IMG/VR virus record: IMGVR_UViG_3300046010_007449
Coordinates: 1 to 31,659 of that record
Length of the DNA: 31,659 nt
Source of the DNA: a virus
Strand: one strand, 5' to 3'
The first letter of the stretch is position 1. Every line of letters begins with the position of its first letter. A program made the translations under genes and the position numbers. A model generated the notes under the pieces. It saw only the letters and a list, made by a program, of their open reading frames with translations, was not told where the DNA came from and did no database searches. This document shows, in pieces, positions 6,726 through 15,212 of the stretch.

Positions 6726-9236
6726 ATGGCATATCAAGCAATCGGGTACGATAAGAAAAATGGAATAATGCACGTATGGGATGATGAATTAGGACATCAA
6801 AAATTTCCATTTCAGCCATACGGATATTTACCAAACCCAACCGGACAATATCAATCATTAGATGGAACTAAATTAGATAAAGTTCTGGGTAATCATCGCG
6901 ATAATCCTAAATCATATGAATCTGATTTAAATGAAGAAGTCCGGACATTAATCGATTTGTATTATGAATCAGATGAACCATCTAAAGGACATCGCGATTT
7001 CTTTTTTGATATTGAAACGGCAAAAGATGAAAATGGATATAGTACCATCGATGATGTACGAACTGCAATTACTTCAATTGCATATTATGATAAAGCCGGC
7101 AAAGATCGACGAGTTTTAATTTTAGATGAACAGAATAGAATTAAAGACCAAGAGATACAAGGTGATGGATATACATTAGAAATATTTCGAGATGAGCGAG
7201 ATTTATTAACTAGATTCATAAATAAATTTGCTGAAATACAGCCTACAGTAATTACTGGTTGGAATACTGATGGATATGATGTTCCGTATTTAATTGGTCG
7301 ATGTAAAAAAGTATTAGGTGCACAAACTGTTAAAAAACTATCACCTGCAGGTATTGTTGAACAAAGTAAATCAGGCAAATGGAAAATATTAGGTGTATCT
7401 AGTTTAGATTATTTAAAATTGTATAAAAACTTTACATATACAGAATTACCAAATTATCGATTAGATACGGTTGCTAAAACAGAATTAGGCAGAGGTAAAG
7501 TTGAATATGATGGTGATTTAGATACATTGTTTACTCAAGACATTCACAAGTTTGCTTATTATAACATGACAGACGTTGATCTAGTTTATGAATTAGATGA
7601 AAAACTTCAGATGTTAAGTTTAGCACGAACGATTTGCCATAAAGGTCACGTTCCATATGAAGATGTATATTATGCATCTAAATATCTAGATGGTGCTGCA
7701 ATAGTAGATTTAAAACGTAATGGTTTTGTAGCTCCCAATAAACAATTTAGATTTATTGAAGAAGAAACAATGTCTGATGCGTTAGAAGGTGCATATGTCA
7801 AAGCACCAGTACCTGGTTTATATAAATGGATCTATGACTTAGATTTAACATCACTATATCCTAGCATCATTATGACACTGAATATTTCTCCTGAAACTAA
7901 AATCGGTGTTATATCGAATTGGAATCAAGAATGCATGATGCGAGATGAACCAACTCACGCAATAATAAACGGACAGTCAATTGCAGATATCAAATCTTGG
8001 TTAGTTGAAAATAATTATAGTATTGCTAGCAATGGCACTGTTTATAGAAATGATCAACGAGGGTTCTTGCCAACAATTCTAGAAAAATGGTTTGACGAAC
8101 GGGTAATATTCAAAGACAAACGAGATACTTATGAAGTTGGAACTGAAGAATATAAATTTTATGATGCTCTGCAGTTAACACAAAAAGTATTGCTCAATTC
8201 ATTCTATGGTGTTTTAGGATTAAAAACATTTCGATTTCATGATTTAGATAATGCAGGCGCAATTACAGCTGTTGGCCAAAGTATAATTAAATTTTCTGGT
8301 CGTGTTATTAACAATCAATATCAAAAAGAATTAGGCATTGACCATTTTATTAATGCAAGTGGAGATAAAGCAGAATTTGCATTTTATACAGATACAGATT
8401 CAACTTTTTGTAGTAGCGAACCATTAATTACAAAACGTTTTCCGGGGTGCAATACTGAAGATGAACAGTTTATGATTGAACAAACGAATGCAATTGCATC
8501 TGAAATTCAAGGCACTGTTAATACCATGTATAATCAGTATGCTAAAGTATTTCATAATACCGATAAACATCGATTCCAAATCAAGCAAGAATACATTGCA
8601 AAATCAGGTTTGTGGATTGCAAAAAAGAGATATGCTCAATGGGTTATATTTAGAGAAGGCAAACCTACAGATAAATTAGATGTAAAGGGATTAGATGTTG
8701 TTAGGTCAAGTTTTCCTACGGATTTCAAAAAGATAATGAAAGAAACACTTTGGTATATTCTCAAAGGAAGAGACAAACAAGAAACATCTACATTGATACA
8801 TGATTTCAAAAGTAATATTAAGAAATCAGAAATATTGAATATTATGAAGAATTCAAGTGTTAAAGAATTATCTAAATATATAAAAGGACGAAAACCATTT
8901 ACGGGATATATAAAAGGATCTACGGCACATGTTAAATCCGCTATCAATTTCAATGATATGTTAACACGATTAGATACTGATATATTGCCTATATCTGACG
9001 GTGAGAAAATTAAATGGGGCTACTTGCTTAATAATCCATATGGATTCAATACAATTGCATTACGAGGATATCAAGATCCCCCGGAGATAGTTGCATTTGT
9101 AGAACAATATATTGATAGAAATAAAATGTTTACATCAGATCTAAGTAATAAATTTGACGATTTTTATTCAGCAATGGGATGGGGTCAATTACCAGAAAAT
9201 AATAATGCAAATAAATTTTTTACATTTGGAAAGTAG
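6726..9236 (+). CDS. 43: Family B DNA polymerase with 3'-5' exonuclease (T4 gp43-like)
   Basis: The 836-residue replicative polymerase. Exonuclease motifs are ExoI FFFDIETA (about 92-99), ExoII ITGWNTDGYDVPY (about 176-188) and ExoIII YYNMTDVDL (about 278-286). Polymerase motifs are A, DLDLTSLYPSI (about 371-381); B, KVLLNSFYG (about 487-495); C, YTDTDST (about 555-561); and the later KKRYA. All catalytic acids appear intact. T4 gp43 has 898 residues, so this is slightly shorter. The C-terminal tip NKFFTFGK is a candidate clamp-binding peptide, since T4 gp43 ends in a motif that binds gp45. A similar tip ends the DpdA protein (NKFFTF). Confidence 0.97.
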   Translation: MAYQAIGYDKKNGIMHVWDDELGHQKFPFQPYGYLPNPTGQYQSLDGTKLDKVLGNHRDNPKSYESDLNEEVRTLIDLYYESDEPSKGHRDFFFDIETAKDENGYSTIDDVRTAITSIAYYDKAGKDRRVLILDEQNRIKDQEIQGDGYTLEIFRDERDLLTRFINKFAEIQPTVITGWNTDGYDVPYLIGRCKKVLGAQTVKKLSPAGIVEQSKSGKWKILGVSSLDYLKLYKNFTYTELPNYRLDTVAKTELGRGKVEYDGDLDTLFTQDIHKFAYYNMTDVDLVYELDEKLQMLSLARTICHKGHVPYEDVYYASKYLDGAAIVDLKRNGFVAPNKQFRFIEEETMSDALEGAYVKAPVPGLYKWIYDLDLTSLYPSIIMTLNISPETKIGVISNWNQECMMRDEPTHAIINGQSIADIKSWLVENNYSIASNGTVYRNDQRGFLPTILEKWFDERVIFKDKRDTYEVGTEEYKFYDALQLTQKVLLNSFYGVLGLKTFRFHDLDNAGAITAVGQSIIKFSGRVINNQYQKELGIDHFINASGDKAEFAFYTDTDSTFCSSEPLITKRFPGCNTEDEQFMIEQTNAIASEIQGTVNTMYNQYAKVFHNTDKHRFQIKQEYIAKSGLWIAKKRYAQWVIFREGKPTDKLDVKGLDVVRSSFPTDFKKIMKETLWYILKGRDKQETSTLIHDFKSNIKKSEILNIMKNSSVKELSKYIKGRKPFTGYIKGSTAHVKSAINFNDMLTRLDTDILPISDGEKIKWGYLLNNPYGFNTIALRGYQDPPEIVAFVEQYIDRNKMFTSDLSNKFDDFYSAMGWGQLPENNNANKFFTFGK

Positions 9237-9248
9237 TAATTATTTTAT

Positions 9249-9254
9249 TATAAT
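9249..9254 (+). promoter_or_regulatory. Possible -10 element close to a start codon
   Basis: TATAAT in TTATTATAATAAGG, the 23-base gap after the polymerase gene. It ends 5 bases before the ATG at 9260. AAGG between them could also serve as a ribosome site. The same core-to-ATG spacing recurs at 16325, 17297 and 20738. Confidence 0.3.
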
Positions 9255-9259
9255 AAGGT

Positions 9260-9685
9260 ATGATTGGTTATAGAACTCATTGGTATGGTAAAGAAGTAGA
9301 AGGTCGTTTTACCGACATCGAAACATTATTTATTGCAGATATCAAAGCACTTGATAAAATTGTACAAGGAAAAATTGCTCATGTTTATTTTTGTTCAGGT
9401 GCTACGGCACAATTAATTGAACATAATAAATGGGATATGGTATTTAAAATGATATCTGATACTAGCTTCGTAACAATCGAAGTTACTCCGGGTATGTTAG
9501 AAAAAATACCTCCAATGATTAGAATTCGTGCACACATCTTATTAATGTTAGATTGCAAAGATGCTGAATTATTAAAAAAGACAGACAGCATAAAAGTTGT
9601 GTATGCAGATTATTCATTGTATTGTACAACTGTGCACAATATGCAACAAGTAACACCTGATGATTATAAATTTGACAGACAATGA
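9260..9685 (+). CDS. Hypothetical protein, 141 residues
   Basis: No family recognised. The sequence looks like an alpha/beta domain with repeated hydrophobic strands (HVYFCSGA, FVTIEVTP, HILLMLDC, IKVVYADY) separated by helices. It lies between DNA polymerase and a nucleotidyltransferase and overlaps the latter by 4 bases (ATGA), so a related task is possible. The start has AAGG just upstream. Confidence 0.7.
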   Translation: MIGYRTHWYGKEVEGRFTDIETLFIADIKALDKIVQGKIAHVYFCSGATAQLIEHNKWDMVFKMISDTSFVTIEVTPGMLEKIPPMIRIRAHILLMLDCKDAELLKKTDSIKVVYADYSLYCTTVHNMQQVTPDDYKFDRQ

Positions 9686-10098
9686 AAATAGGAGTTATAG
9701 CAGGTAATTTTGATGTAATACATCCAGGTTATATTTACATGTTTAAAGAATGTGAAAAAAATTGCGATCAATTGATAATTTTATTGCATGAAGATCCAAC
9801 AATTGAGCGTCCGACAAAGTTAAAACCGGTATTGTCAACATATGAACGCCGCGAGATGTTAACGTATCTTGTTAAAGGATGCATAGTAATGACTTATAAT
9901 ACAGAAGCTGAATTAACATTCTTATTACAATCAATTGAACCGGATGTTAGATTTTTAGGCGATGATTATCGATTTGCAGACTTTACCGGTGCAGAATTAA
10001 GAATTCCTATTCATTATATTGATAGATTTCACGGATGGTCGACAACAAAATATAAACAGTTAATTTCAGATGAAGTACAGCGTAGTAGTAACATTTAG
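9682..10098 (+). CDS. Cytidylyltransferase-like nucleotidyltransferase (TagD/RfaE-like)
   Basis: A 138-residue protein of the HxGH nucleotidyltransferase superfamily, which includes glycerol-3-phosphate cytidylyltransferase and ADP-heptose synthase. GVIAGNFDVIHPGY (residues 4-17) is the nucleotide-binding motif, but the second His of HxGH is Tyr (Y17), which may weaken catalysis. RREMLTYLVKG and LGDDYRF match the family middle. WSTTKYKQLI near residue 120 takes the place of the usual ISSTxIR motif. The substrate cannot be told. It lies away from the sugar cluster and next to the tunnel-fold protein, whose gene it overlaps by 29 bases. Confidence 0.75.
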   Translation: MKIGVIAGNFDVIHPGYIYMFKECEKNCDQLIILLHEDPTIERPTKLKPVLSTYERREMLTYLVKGCIVMTYNTEAELTFLLQSIEPDVRFLGDDYRFADFTGAELRIPIHYIDRFHGWSTTKYKQLISDEVQRSSNI

Positions 10099-10420
10099 TA
10101 TCGAAGGATTTCATAATTGGCCTTCTGCCAAAGATATTTTTCCAGAAGTAGCATTCTTATCGGATAGACACAGACATATGTTCGGATTTCGTTGTTATGC
10201 AACAGTAACACATACGGACCGAGATAAAGAATTTATTTTATTGAATCGTGAAATAAAAAGATGTCTTCAATTATATTTTGAAAAAGATGTTACCAATGTA
10301 TTAGAATTTGGATCAATGTCTTGTGAAGCTATTGGTGAATGGTTATTAGATCAGTTTCCAGAATTATACAAAGTAGAAGTATTTGAAGATTGGGAGAATG
10401 GTGCAATCATTGAAAGATAA
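10070..10420 (+). CDS. Tunnel-fold (QueD-like) paralogue near dpdA
   Basis: A 116-residue protein that resembles QueD in layout. H15 (GFHNW), H34 and H36 (RHRHMF) are spaced like the zinc triad H16, H31, H33 of E. coli QueD. A SMSCEAIGEWLLDQF helix matches NPTSEVLAKWIW, and VEVFEDWENGAII matches the final VKETxxxxxIY strand with its Glu. The catalytic Cys four residues before the HxH and the DH pair of QueD are not evident, so the chemistry should differ. It complements the QueD at 2826-3302, which keeps the Cys but lacks most of the His triad. I recall a QueD-like decarboxylase called DpdL proposed in phage deazaguanine pathways; membership is unproven. The start overlaps the preceding gene by 29 bases. 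Confidence 0.7.
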   Translation: MKYSVVVTFSIEGFHNWPSAKDIFPEVAFLSDRHRHMFGFRCYATVTHTDRDKEFILLNREIKRCLQLYFEKDVTNVLEFGSMSCEAIGEWLLDQFPELYKVEVFEDWENGAIIER

Positions 10421-10421
10421 G

Positions 10422-11450
10422 ATGAAGATATTTTTAGTAGACATAGAATCAGTACCAACACGGTATACTTGTGAGTGGAAGACACATATTCCAAAATTAT
10501 TACGAGATAACGGGTTTGATGTTGTAGTTGTAGAGGGAGATTTAACAATCCCAGAAGCAACGACACCCGGAGCTTTTTTAAATTTCGGTGGTACTAATAT
10601 GTATAAAGCAACACAAGTACATAAGTTAGCAGAATTGTTTACGCGTGGGCTTATCAAACCAGGAGACCATATTATTTTTACAGATGCATGGCATCCAGGC
10701 GTTATCAATGTAAAATATATGAGCGAACTTCTAAATATTCCCGTTGTAATGCATGGGTTATGGCACGCGGGTTCATATGATCCAAATGATTTTTTAGGTC
10801 GTCTCGTAGGAGATACGCCCTGGATACGACACGCTGAACAAGCAATGATTGCATCATATGATCATAATTGGCTAGCAACGGCAGCACATTTTAATTTAAT
10901 GCGTAAAACATATGATATATTTTTAAATCAAACGTTTAATAAAACGGGCTGGCCAATGGAATATACACGTGATATGATTACAGCTAGACCTTGGAATCAA
11001 AAACAAGATATTATTGTATTTCCACATCGAATTGCACCAGAAAAGCGTTTAGATTTATTTCAAAAACTTGCAAGTAGACCTGAATTATCACACTATCGAT
11101 TTTGTGTAGCAATGGAAATGAACTTAAATAAACGACAATATCATGAATTACTTCAACGTGCACGATTTGCAGTATCATTTGCAGAACAAGAAACATTGGG
11201 CATTTCAATGTATGAATCAGCCTGCGCAGGGGCTTGTCCAATTGTACCTACTAGATTATCATATGTAGAAATGTATGATCCAATGTTTAAACATGCAAAC
11301 AGCGTTGATGATGCAGTAAATACAATTTTAAAATACGAGAAGATGGATTTATCTAAACAAATTGAAAAATTAGTAGATAAATTGCATACTAATTATTTTT
11401 CAGCAATTAAATTAATTAATAAACTAAAGGAATACGATGGAAGAAAATAA
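10422..11450 (+). CDS. GT-B glycosyltransferase next to dpdA
   Basis: A 342-residue protein with a GT4-like C-terminal half: FPHRIAPEKRLDLFQKL (acceptor/nucleotide region, about residues 199-215) and FAEQETLGISMYESACAGACP, whose E-x7-E (ETLGISMYE) is the sugar-nucleotide motif. The N-terminal half has Rossmann-type strands (IFLVDIES, FDVVVVEG, HIIFTDAWHPG). It sits among replication and DNA-modification genes, not in the glycan cluster. It starts 1 base after the tunnel-fold gene and overlaps dpdA by 14 bases. DNA base glycosylation, as by T4 GT-B enzymes, is one possible role. ATG 10422 was chosen over 10383 because MKIFLVDIES is a natural first strand. Confidence 0.8.
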   Translation: MKIFLVDIESVPTRYTCEWKTHIPKLLRDNGFDVVVVEGDLTIPEATTPGAFLNFGGTNMYKATQVHKLAELFTRGLIKPGDHIIFTDAWHPGVINVKYMSELLNIPVVMHGLWHAGSYDPNDFLGRLVGDTPWIRHAEQAMIASYDHNWLATAAHFNLMRKTYDIFLNQTFNKTGWPMEYTRDMITARPWNQKQDIIVFPHRIAPEKRLDLFQKLASRPELSHYRFCVAMEMNLNKRQYHELLQRARFAVSFAEQETLGISMYESACAGACPIVPTRLSYVEMYDPMFKHANSVDDAVNTILKYEKMDLSKQIEKLVDKLHTNYFSAIKLINKLKEYDGRK

Positions 11451-12696
11451 AAAGTTCATATACTTTCCTTCATTATCTGCAGGATCAATGGTATCTGCAT
11501 TTAAGAAAGATATGAAATTTTCAAATGGAGATCCTGTAAAGTTTTTCGATTCACGTTATCCAAAAGAATGGAGGCATCCATATTTTTTGGTTACGGCCGG
11601 ACATCATTACAAGAAAATGGATTTTCGTGATCAACTAGGATTAGAAAAAGATGTACTAGTATTTGGTGACTCTGGAGGCTATCAGATAGCAACCGGAGCA
11701 TTACCGTATAGTAATGCATTACGAGAAAAAATCTTTCATTGGTTAGAAGCAAATTCAGATGTAGCTGCTAATTTAGATATTCCACCAAAGACTAAATATA
11801 AAAATAAATTTGCAGAATGTGCAGATATTAGTTATGATAATTTTGCTTGGTTTGAAAAAAATCAGAGTGGAAAAACTAAATTCTTAAACATGTTGCAAGG
11901 ATCGAATACCGATGAGTATACATGGTGGTATCATAAATTTAAGCATTTTGATTTTCAAGGATGGGCGATTGGAGGTCCTCAAAAATTAGTGGATTTCATG
12001 TTTGCTATATCTTTGATGTTGAAAGAACGAGAATTTGAAAATAAACGTTTAGAATATGTTCACTTATTAGGAATTAGTAAGATTTCAGATTTCTTTATTC
12101 TGTCAACGTTACAGAAACTAATGAATGAATTAACTGGTAATAGAATTTATATAACAACAGATTCAAGTTCGCCAGGACAATATCCGGTATTTGGAACATA
12201 TTTGCATTCTACAAATTACAAAACACAAACATTCTCAGAATTATATTTTCCTAAAAATGCTGAATATCGCAGACAAGCACATATTCGTCAAGGTAAAACC
12301 GGAGAAGTTGCAATCGATTTAACTCAACATGTTCCATGTGTATTAGGATGTCCTGCGTGTGAAGATTTTACATATGACTATTTAGGAGGACAAACATCCA
12401 CCGGATTAGATCGATATTCACAAGAAGCTATGCCTAGGATGGTTGTTCACAATACACATTTGTATGTACAAGCAGCGAATGAGATTAATCGATTAGTTGA
12501 CAGTCATGTAGAATTATTAGAAACAGTAGTGCCTAAAGATTTATATGATGTAATTTTATCATTACATGAAATGTTTGCCAATCCGGATGAAGCTCCGCAG
12601 GTATACGAAAAATACATTAAAACATATAAAAAATTCGGCGGAAGTAGTATATCAACTACCGATGCAGAAAATTTTAATAAATTCTTTACATTTTAA
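11437..12696 (+). CDS. dpdA: DpdA-type DNA guanine transglycosylase
   Basis: A 419-residue member of the tRNA-guanine transglycosylase superfamily, of the type that exchanges guanine in DNA for a 7-deazaguanine. FGDSGGYQIATG carries D78, matching the catalytic Asp of TGT (DSGGFQ). ITTDSSSP carries D242, the candidate nucleophile. MLQGS matches the VVQGG loop. The zinc site is C301, C305, C308 (CVLGCPAC) plus H338 or H341 (VHNTH). The spacing C-x3-C-x2-C differs from the C-x-C-x2-C of tRNA enzymes. The HVPCVLGCPAC context and length resemble phage DpdA as I know it. folE, queD and queE in the same window supply the substrate. AAAGGA lies upstream. The C-terminal FNKFFTF resembles a clamp-binding peptide. 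Confidence 0.9.
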   Translation: MEENKKFIYFPSLSAGSMVSAFKKDMKFSNGDPVKFFDSRYPKEWRHPYFLVTAGHHYKKMDFRDQLGLEKDVLVFGDSGGYQIATGALPYSNALREKIFHWLEANSDVAANLDIPPKTKYKNKFAECADISYDNFAWFEKNQSGKTKFLNMLQGSNTDEYTWWYHKFKHFDFQGWAIGGPQKLVDFMFAISLMLKEREFENKRLEYVHLLGISKISDFFILSTLQKLMNELTGNRIYITTDSSSPGQYPVFGTYLHSTNYKTQTFSELYFPKNAEYRRQAHIRQGKTGEVAIDLTQHVPCVLGCPACEDFTYDYLGGQTSTGLDRYSQEAMPRMVVHNTHLYVQAANEINRLVDSHVELLETVVPKDLYDVILSLHEMFANPDEAPQVYEKYIKTYKKFGGSSISTTDAENFNKFFTF

Positions 12697-12709
12697 ATTT
12701 GGATAAATA

Positions 12710-13420
12710 ATGGAAAAAAGCAAATTACAATCGTTTATTAATCGTTATTACTTAGCAGGAAATTGCGAGGCAGTTACATTAAAAGAATCAAATGATTCAA
12801 TCAGTTGTGAATTAATTGATATGGATCAAACAATCGTTGGTAAAATTAAATGGAATACTAATCCATTTATGTCTGGAATGTTAGGTATCAATCATACCGG
12901 AGCATTAATTAAAATGCTCGGTGCATTAGGAGAAAATATTTCAATTGAAGTAAAGGATGCTGCAGGAAAAAATTATGCAATGAAAATTTCAGAAGGAACC
13001 ACTCAAGCAACATTCATGTTAGCAGACACGACAGTTATTCCTACGGTACCAACAATTAATGCAGAACCAGATTATCAGATAACAATTCCCGTAAACGAAG
13101 AATTTATCAGTAAATTTATCAAAGCAAAGAATGCGTTGCCAGATGCTAAGAATTTTGCAGTTCAAGTAGTAAACAATCAGATTAAATTTATTATTAATTA
13201 CACAACGGTTAATGCAGATAATATTTCATTTGAAGTTGGCCCGACTGCAGTTTCTAATATGGAACCGGTATGTTTTTCAGCAGATAAACTTAAAGAAGTG
13301 TTAACTGCAAATAGAGGAGACTCCGGAGAATTACATGTATCTCCAGAAGGATTGGCACGAATCAATTTTACTGGGCCTGACTTTGAATCTACATATTGGC
13401 TTGTAATGTTACAAAATTAA
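12710..13420 (+). CDS. 45: Sliding clamp (T4 gp45-like)
   Basis: A 236-residue processivity factor, close to T4 gp45 (228). It lacks catalytic motifs, as expected. The pattern of repeated beta strands with a helix per domain, the N-terminal FINRYYLAGN, and the final strand with FTGPDFESTYWLVMLQ fit the phage clamp family. The assignment is strengthened by dut and the clamp-loader genes that follow. In T4, gp45 is also the activator of late transcription. The start is 13 bases after the dpdA stop. Confidence 0.85.
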   Translation: MEKSKLQSFINRYYLAGNCEAVTLKESNDSISCELIDMDQTIVGKIKWNTNPFMSGMLGINHTGALIKMLGALGENISIEVKDAAGKNYAMKISEGTTQATFMLADTTVIPTVPTINAEPDYQITIPVNEEFISKFIKAKNALPDAKNFAVQVVNNQIKFIINYTTVNADNISFEVGPTAVSNMEPVCFSADKLKEVLTANRGDSGELHVSPEGLARINFTGPDFESTYWLVMLQN

Positions 13421-13422
13421 TT

Positions 13423-13851
13423 ATGATAGTATCTGTAGTAAATAAATCAAACAATATGCTACCCGAATATGAAACCCCGGGTAGCGCTGGTTTAGATATC
13501 CGATGTAGTGTAGATGTTGCTATTGATTCTGGAGGTAGATGTTTAGTTGACACCGGACTATTTGTAGAAATACCACACGGATATGAATTGCAAATAAGAC
13601 CTAGAAGTGGATTAGCATTAAAACATGGAATTACTGTTTTAAATTCACCAGGAACAATTGATTCTGATTATCGGGGAGAAATAAAAGTTATTTTAATTAA
13701 TCATGGTCCGCATTCCATAATCTTCAATGCCGGAGATCGTATAGCACAAATGGTTCTGTGTAAAGTAGAACAAATACAATGGCATCCGGTATCGGCATTA
13801 ACTGGAACTAAACGTGGAGAAAAAGGATTCGGATCTACTGGGGGCAAATAA
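13423..13851 (+). CDS. dut: dUTPase, trimeric type
   Basis: Hydrolyses dUTP to dUMP, limiting uracil in DNA and supplying thymidylate synthesis. All five motifs are present: SAGLDI (I), RPRSGLAL (II), NSPGTIDSDYRGEI (III), GDRIAQM (IV) and RGEKGFGSTG (V). The length from ATG 13423 is 142 residues, usual for the family. An upstream in-frame ATG at 13396 overlaps the clamp gene and adds residues with no counterpart in the family, so it was not used. Confidence 0.96.
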   Translation: MIVSVVNKSNNMLPEYETPGSAGLDIRCSVDVAIDSGGRCLVDTGLFVEIPHGYELQIRPRSGLALKHGITVLNSPGTIDSDYRGEIKVILINHGPHSIIFNAGDRIAQMVLCKVEQIQWHPVSALTGTKRGEKGFGSTGGK

Positions 13852-13858
13852 TTATATT

Positions 13859-14785
13859 ATGTTTAATACACAAGAAAATACACTATGGGTTGAATCATTT
13901 AGACCCGACACATTAGAAGGATACATAGGCAATGAACATATCATTGAAAAAGTACGCATCTTTATTAATAATGGTGATGTTCCTCACTTATTATTCTATG
14001 GTACCGCGGGTACCGGGAAGACCACGCTCGCAAAAATTATTGCAGGTAGTGTGGATGCCGATGTTATGTATATAAATGCATCTGATGAAAACTCAGTAGA
14101 TGCTGTACGAGATAAAATTAAAAGATATGCATCGACAGTAGGATTTCGTCGTTGGAAAATCATTATTTTGGATGAAGCTGATTATCTTACTCCTAATGCT
14201 CAAGCAGCATTACGTAATCTAATGGAAACGTATAGCAAAACAACTAGATTCATTTTAACATGTAATTATGTAGAGAAGATTATTGATCCAATACAATCTC
14301 GTTGTCAAACATTTGCAATTACTCCTCCGAATAAAACAGATGTAGCAAAGCGGCTTGTGCAAGTATTAGAAGAAAAGCAAATTGAGTTTGATATTAAAGA
14401 TGTTGCTGCAATAATTAATGCATCATATCCAGATATTCGTCGTGCAATCAACGCAGCACAAGCATCGGTTGTTAATAATAAGTTGCAACTAGATAAAGCA
14501 AGTGCGATACAAGCAAATTATATGACTGAAATACTAGATATTTTAAGAAATGCTAAAGATAAAAAAGCTGCATTTACAAAAATACGGCAAATTATTGCAG
14601 ATAGTAAAGTACGAGATTTTACAGCATTATATACATTTCTGTATGACAATTTAGATGAGTTCGCCCATGGACATGTAGCACCATGCATTTTAATTATTGC
14701 AGAAGCTCAGTACAAAGATGCTCATGTGGTAGATCATGAAATCAACATTATGGCCATGTTCGTGCAAATTTTAGGAGAAATATGA
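13859..14785 (+). CDS. 44: Clamp-loader ATPase subunit (T4 gp44-like)
   Basis: A 308-residue AAA+ protein like T4 gp44 and RFC small subunits; it opens the sliding clamp and loads it on primed DNA. LWVESFRPDTLEGYIGN is the RFC box. Walker A is GTAGTGKT (48-55), Walker B IILDEAD, sensor I has ILTCNY, and the QSRCQ arginine finger is the RFC SRC motif. ATG 13859, 7 bases after the dut stop, begins the natural N terminus; the in-frame ATG at 13814 lies inside dut. The 3' end overlaps the next gene by 4 bases. Confidence 0.95.
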   Translation: MFNTQENTLWVESFRPDTLEGYIGNEHIIEKVRIFINNGDVPHLLFYGTAGTGKTTLAKIIAGSVDADVMYINASDENSVDAVRDKIKRYASTVGFRRWKIIILDEADYLTPNAQAALRNLMETYSKTTRFILTCNYVEKIIDPIQSRCQTFAITPPNKTDVAKRLVQVLEEKQIEFDIKDVAAIINASYPDIRRAINAAQASVVNNKLQLDKASAIQANYMTEILDILRNAKDKKAAFTKIRQIIADSKVRDFTALYTFLYDNLDEFAHGHVAPCILIIAEAQYKDAHVVDHEINIMAMFVQILGEI

Positions 14786-15000
14786 GTAAATTAAATGTTA
14801 ATATTGGCCCAAACGATATGCAGCCAATTCAATGCAAAGAATGTGATGGAATGTATTTTCGTCAAGTAATGGCAATTAACAAAGTATCAAAATTTCTAAC
14901 AGGTGGAGATAAAGATACGATGGTTCCGGTTCCTGTGTTTCGATGTGATGATTGCGGGTCTATTCCAGAAGAGTTTCAACCTATTAAAATGAAAAAATAA
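14782..15000 (+). CDS. Small zinc-ribbon protein, 72 residues
   Basis: Two Cys pairs, C18/C21 (CKEC) and C55/C58 (CDDC), should form a zinc ribbon with an insertion between them. The remainder is polar. No specific family is recognised. It is coupled by ATGA to the gp44-like gene and by TAATG to the following small gene, so it is co-expressed with the clamp loader. Confidence 0.72.
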   Translation: MSKLNVNIGPNDMQPIQCKECDGMYFRQVMAINKVSKFLTGGDKDTMVPVPVFRCDDCGSIPEEFQPIKMKK

Positions 15001-15212
15001 TGTCTAGCCCATACTATAAAGACGATGTAACAATTGTTTTTAAAACATCAGCTCGGAGCAATGCTAAAACCAAAATGAAAACATTGCGCAATAAAAGCAT
15101 TGACGATGTATTAGAACGTAAAATTCCCGGAATACCAGATACAGCAGTTATACTAGAAATGGGTATTGGTCCAAATTTCGAAAAACAATGGCGAACTAAA
15201 TATAAACTATAA
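15000..15212 (+). CDS. Hypothetical basic protein, 70 residues
   Basis: No family recognised. It is Lys/Arg-rich (SARSNAKTKMKTLRNK; final WRTKYKL) with one hydrophobic strand (DTAVILEMGI). It lies between the two clamp-loader subunit genes, overlapping the zinc-ribbon gene by one base and abutting the gp62-like gene with no gap. In this tight unit it is very likely translated. Confidence 0.65.
   Translation: MSSPYYKDDVTIVFKTSARSNAKTKMKTLRNKSIDDVLERKIPGIPDTAVILEMGIGPNFEKQWRTKYKL

Noticed and set aside
8636-8953. 105-codon reverse-strand frame opposite DNA polymerase
   Set aside because: It is the shadow of the conserved polymerase C-terminal part, with no motif or ribosome site of its own.
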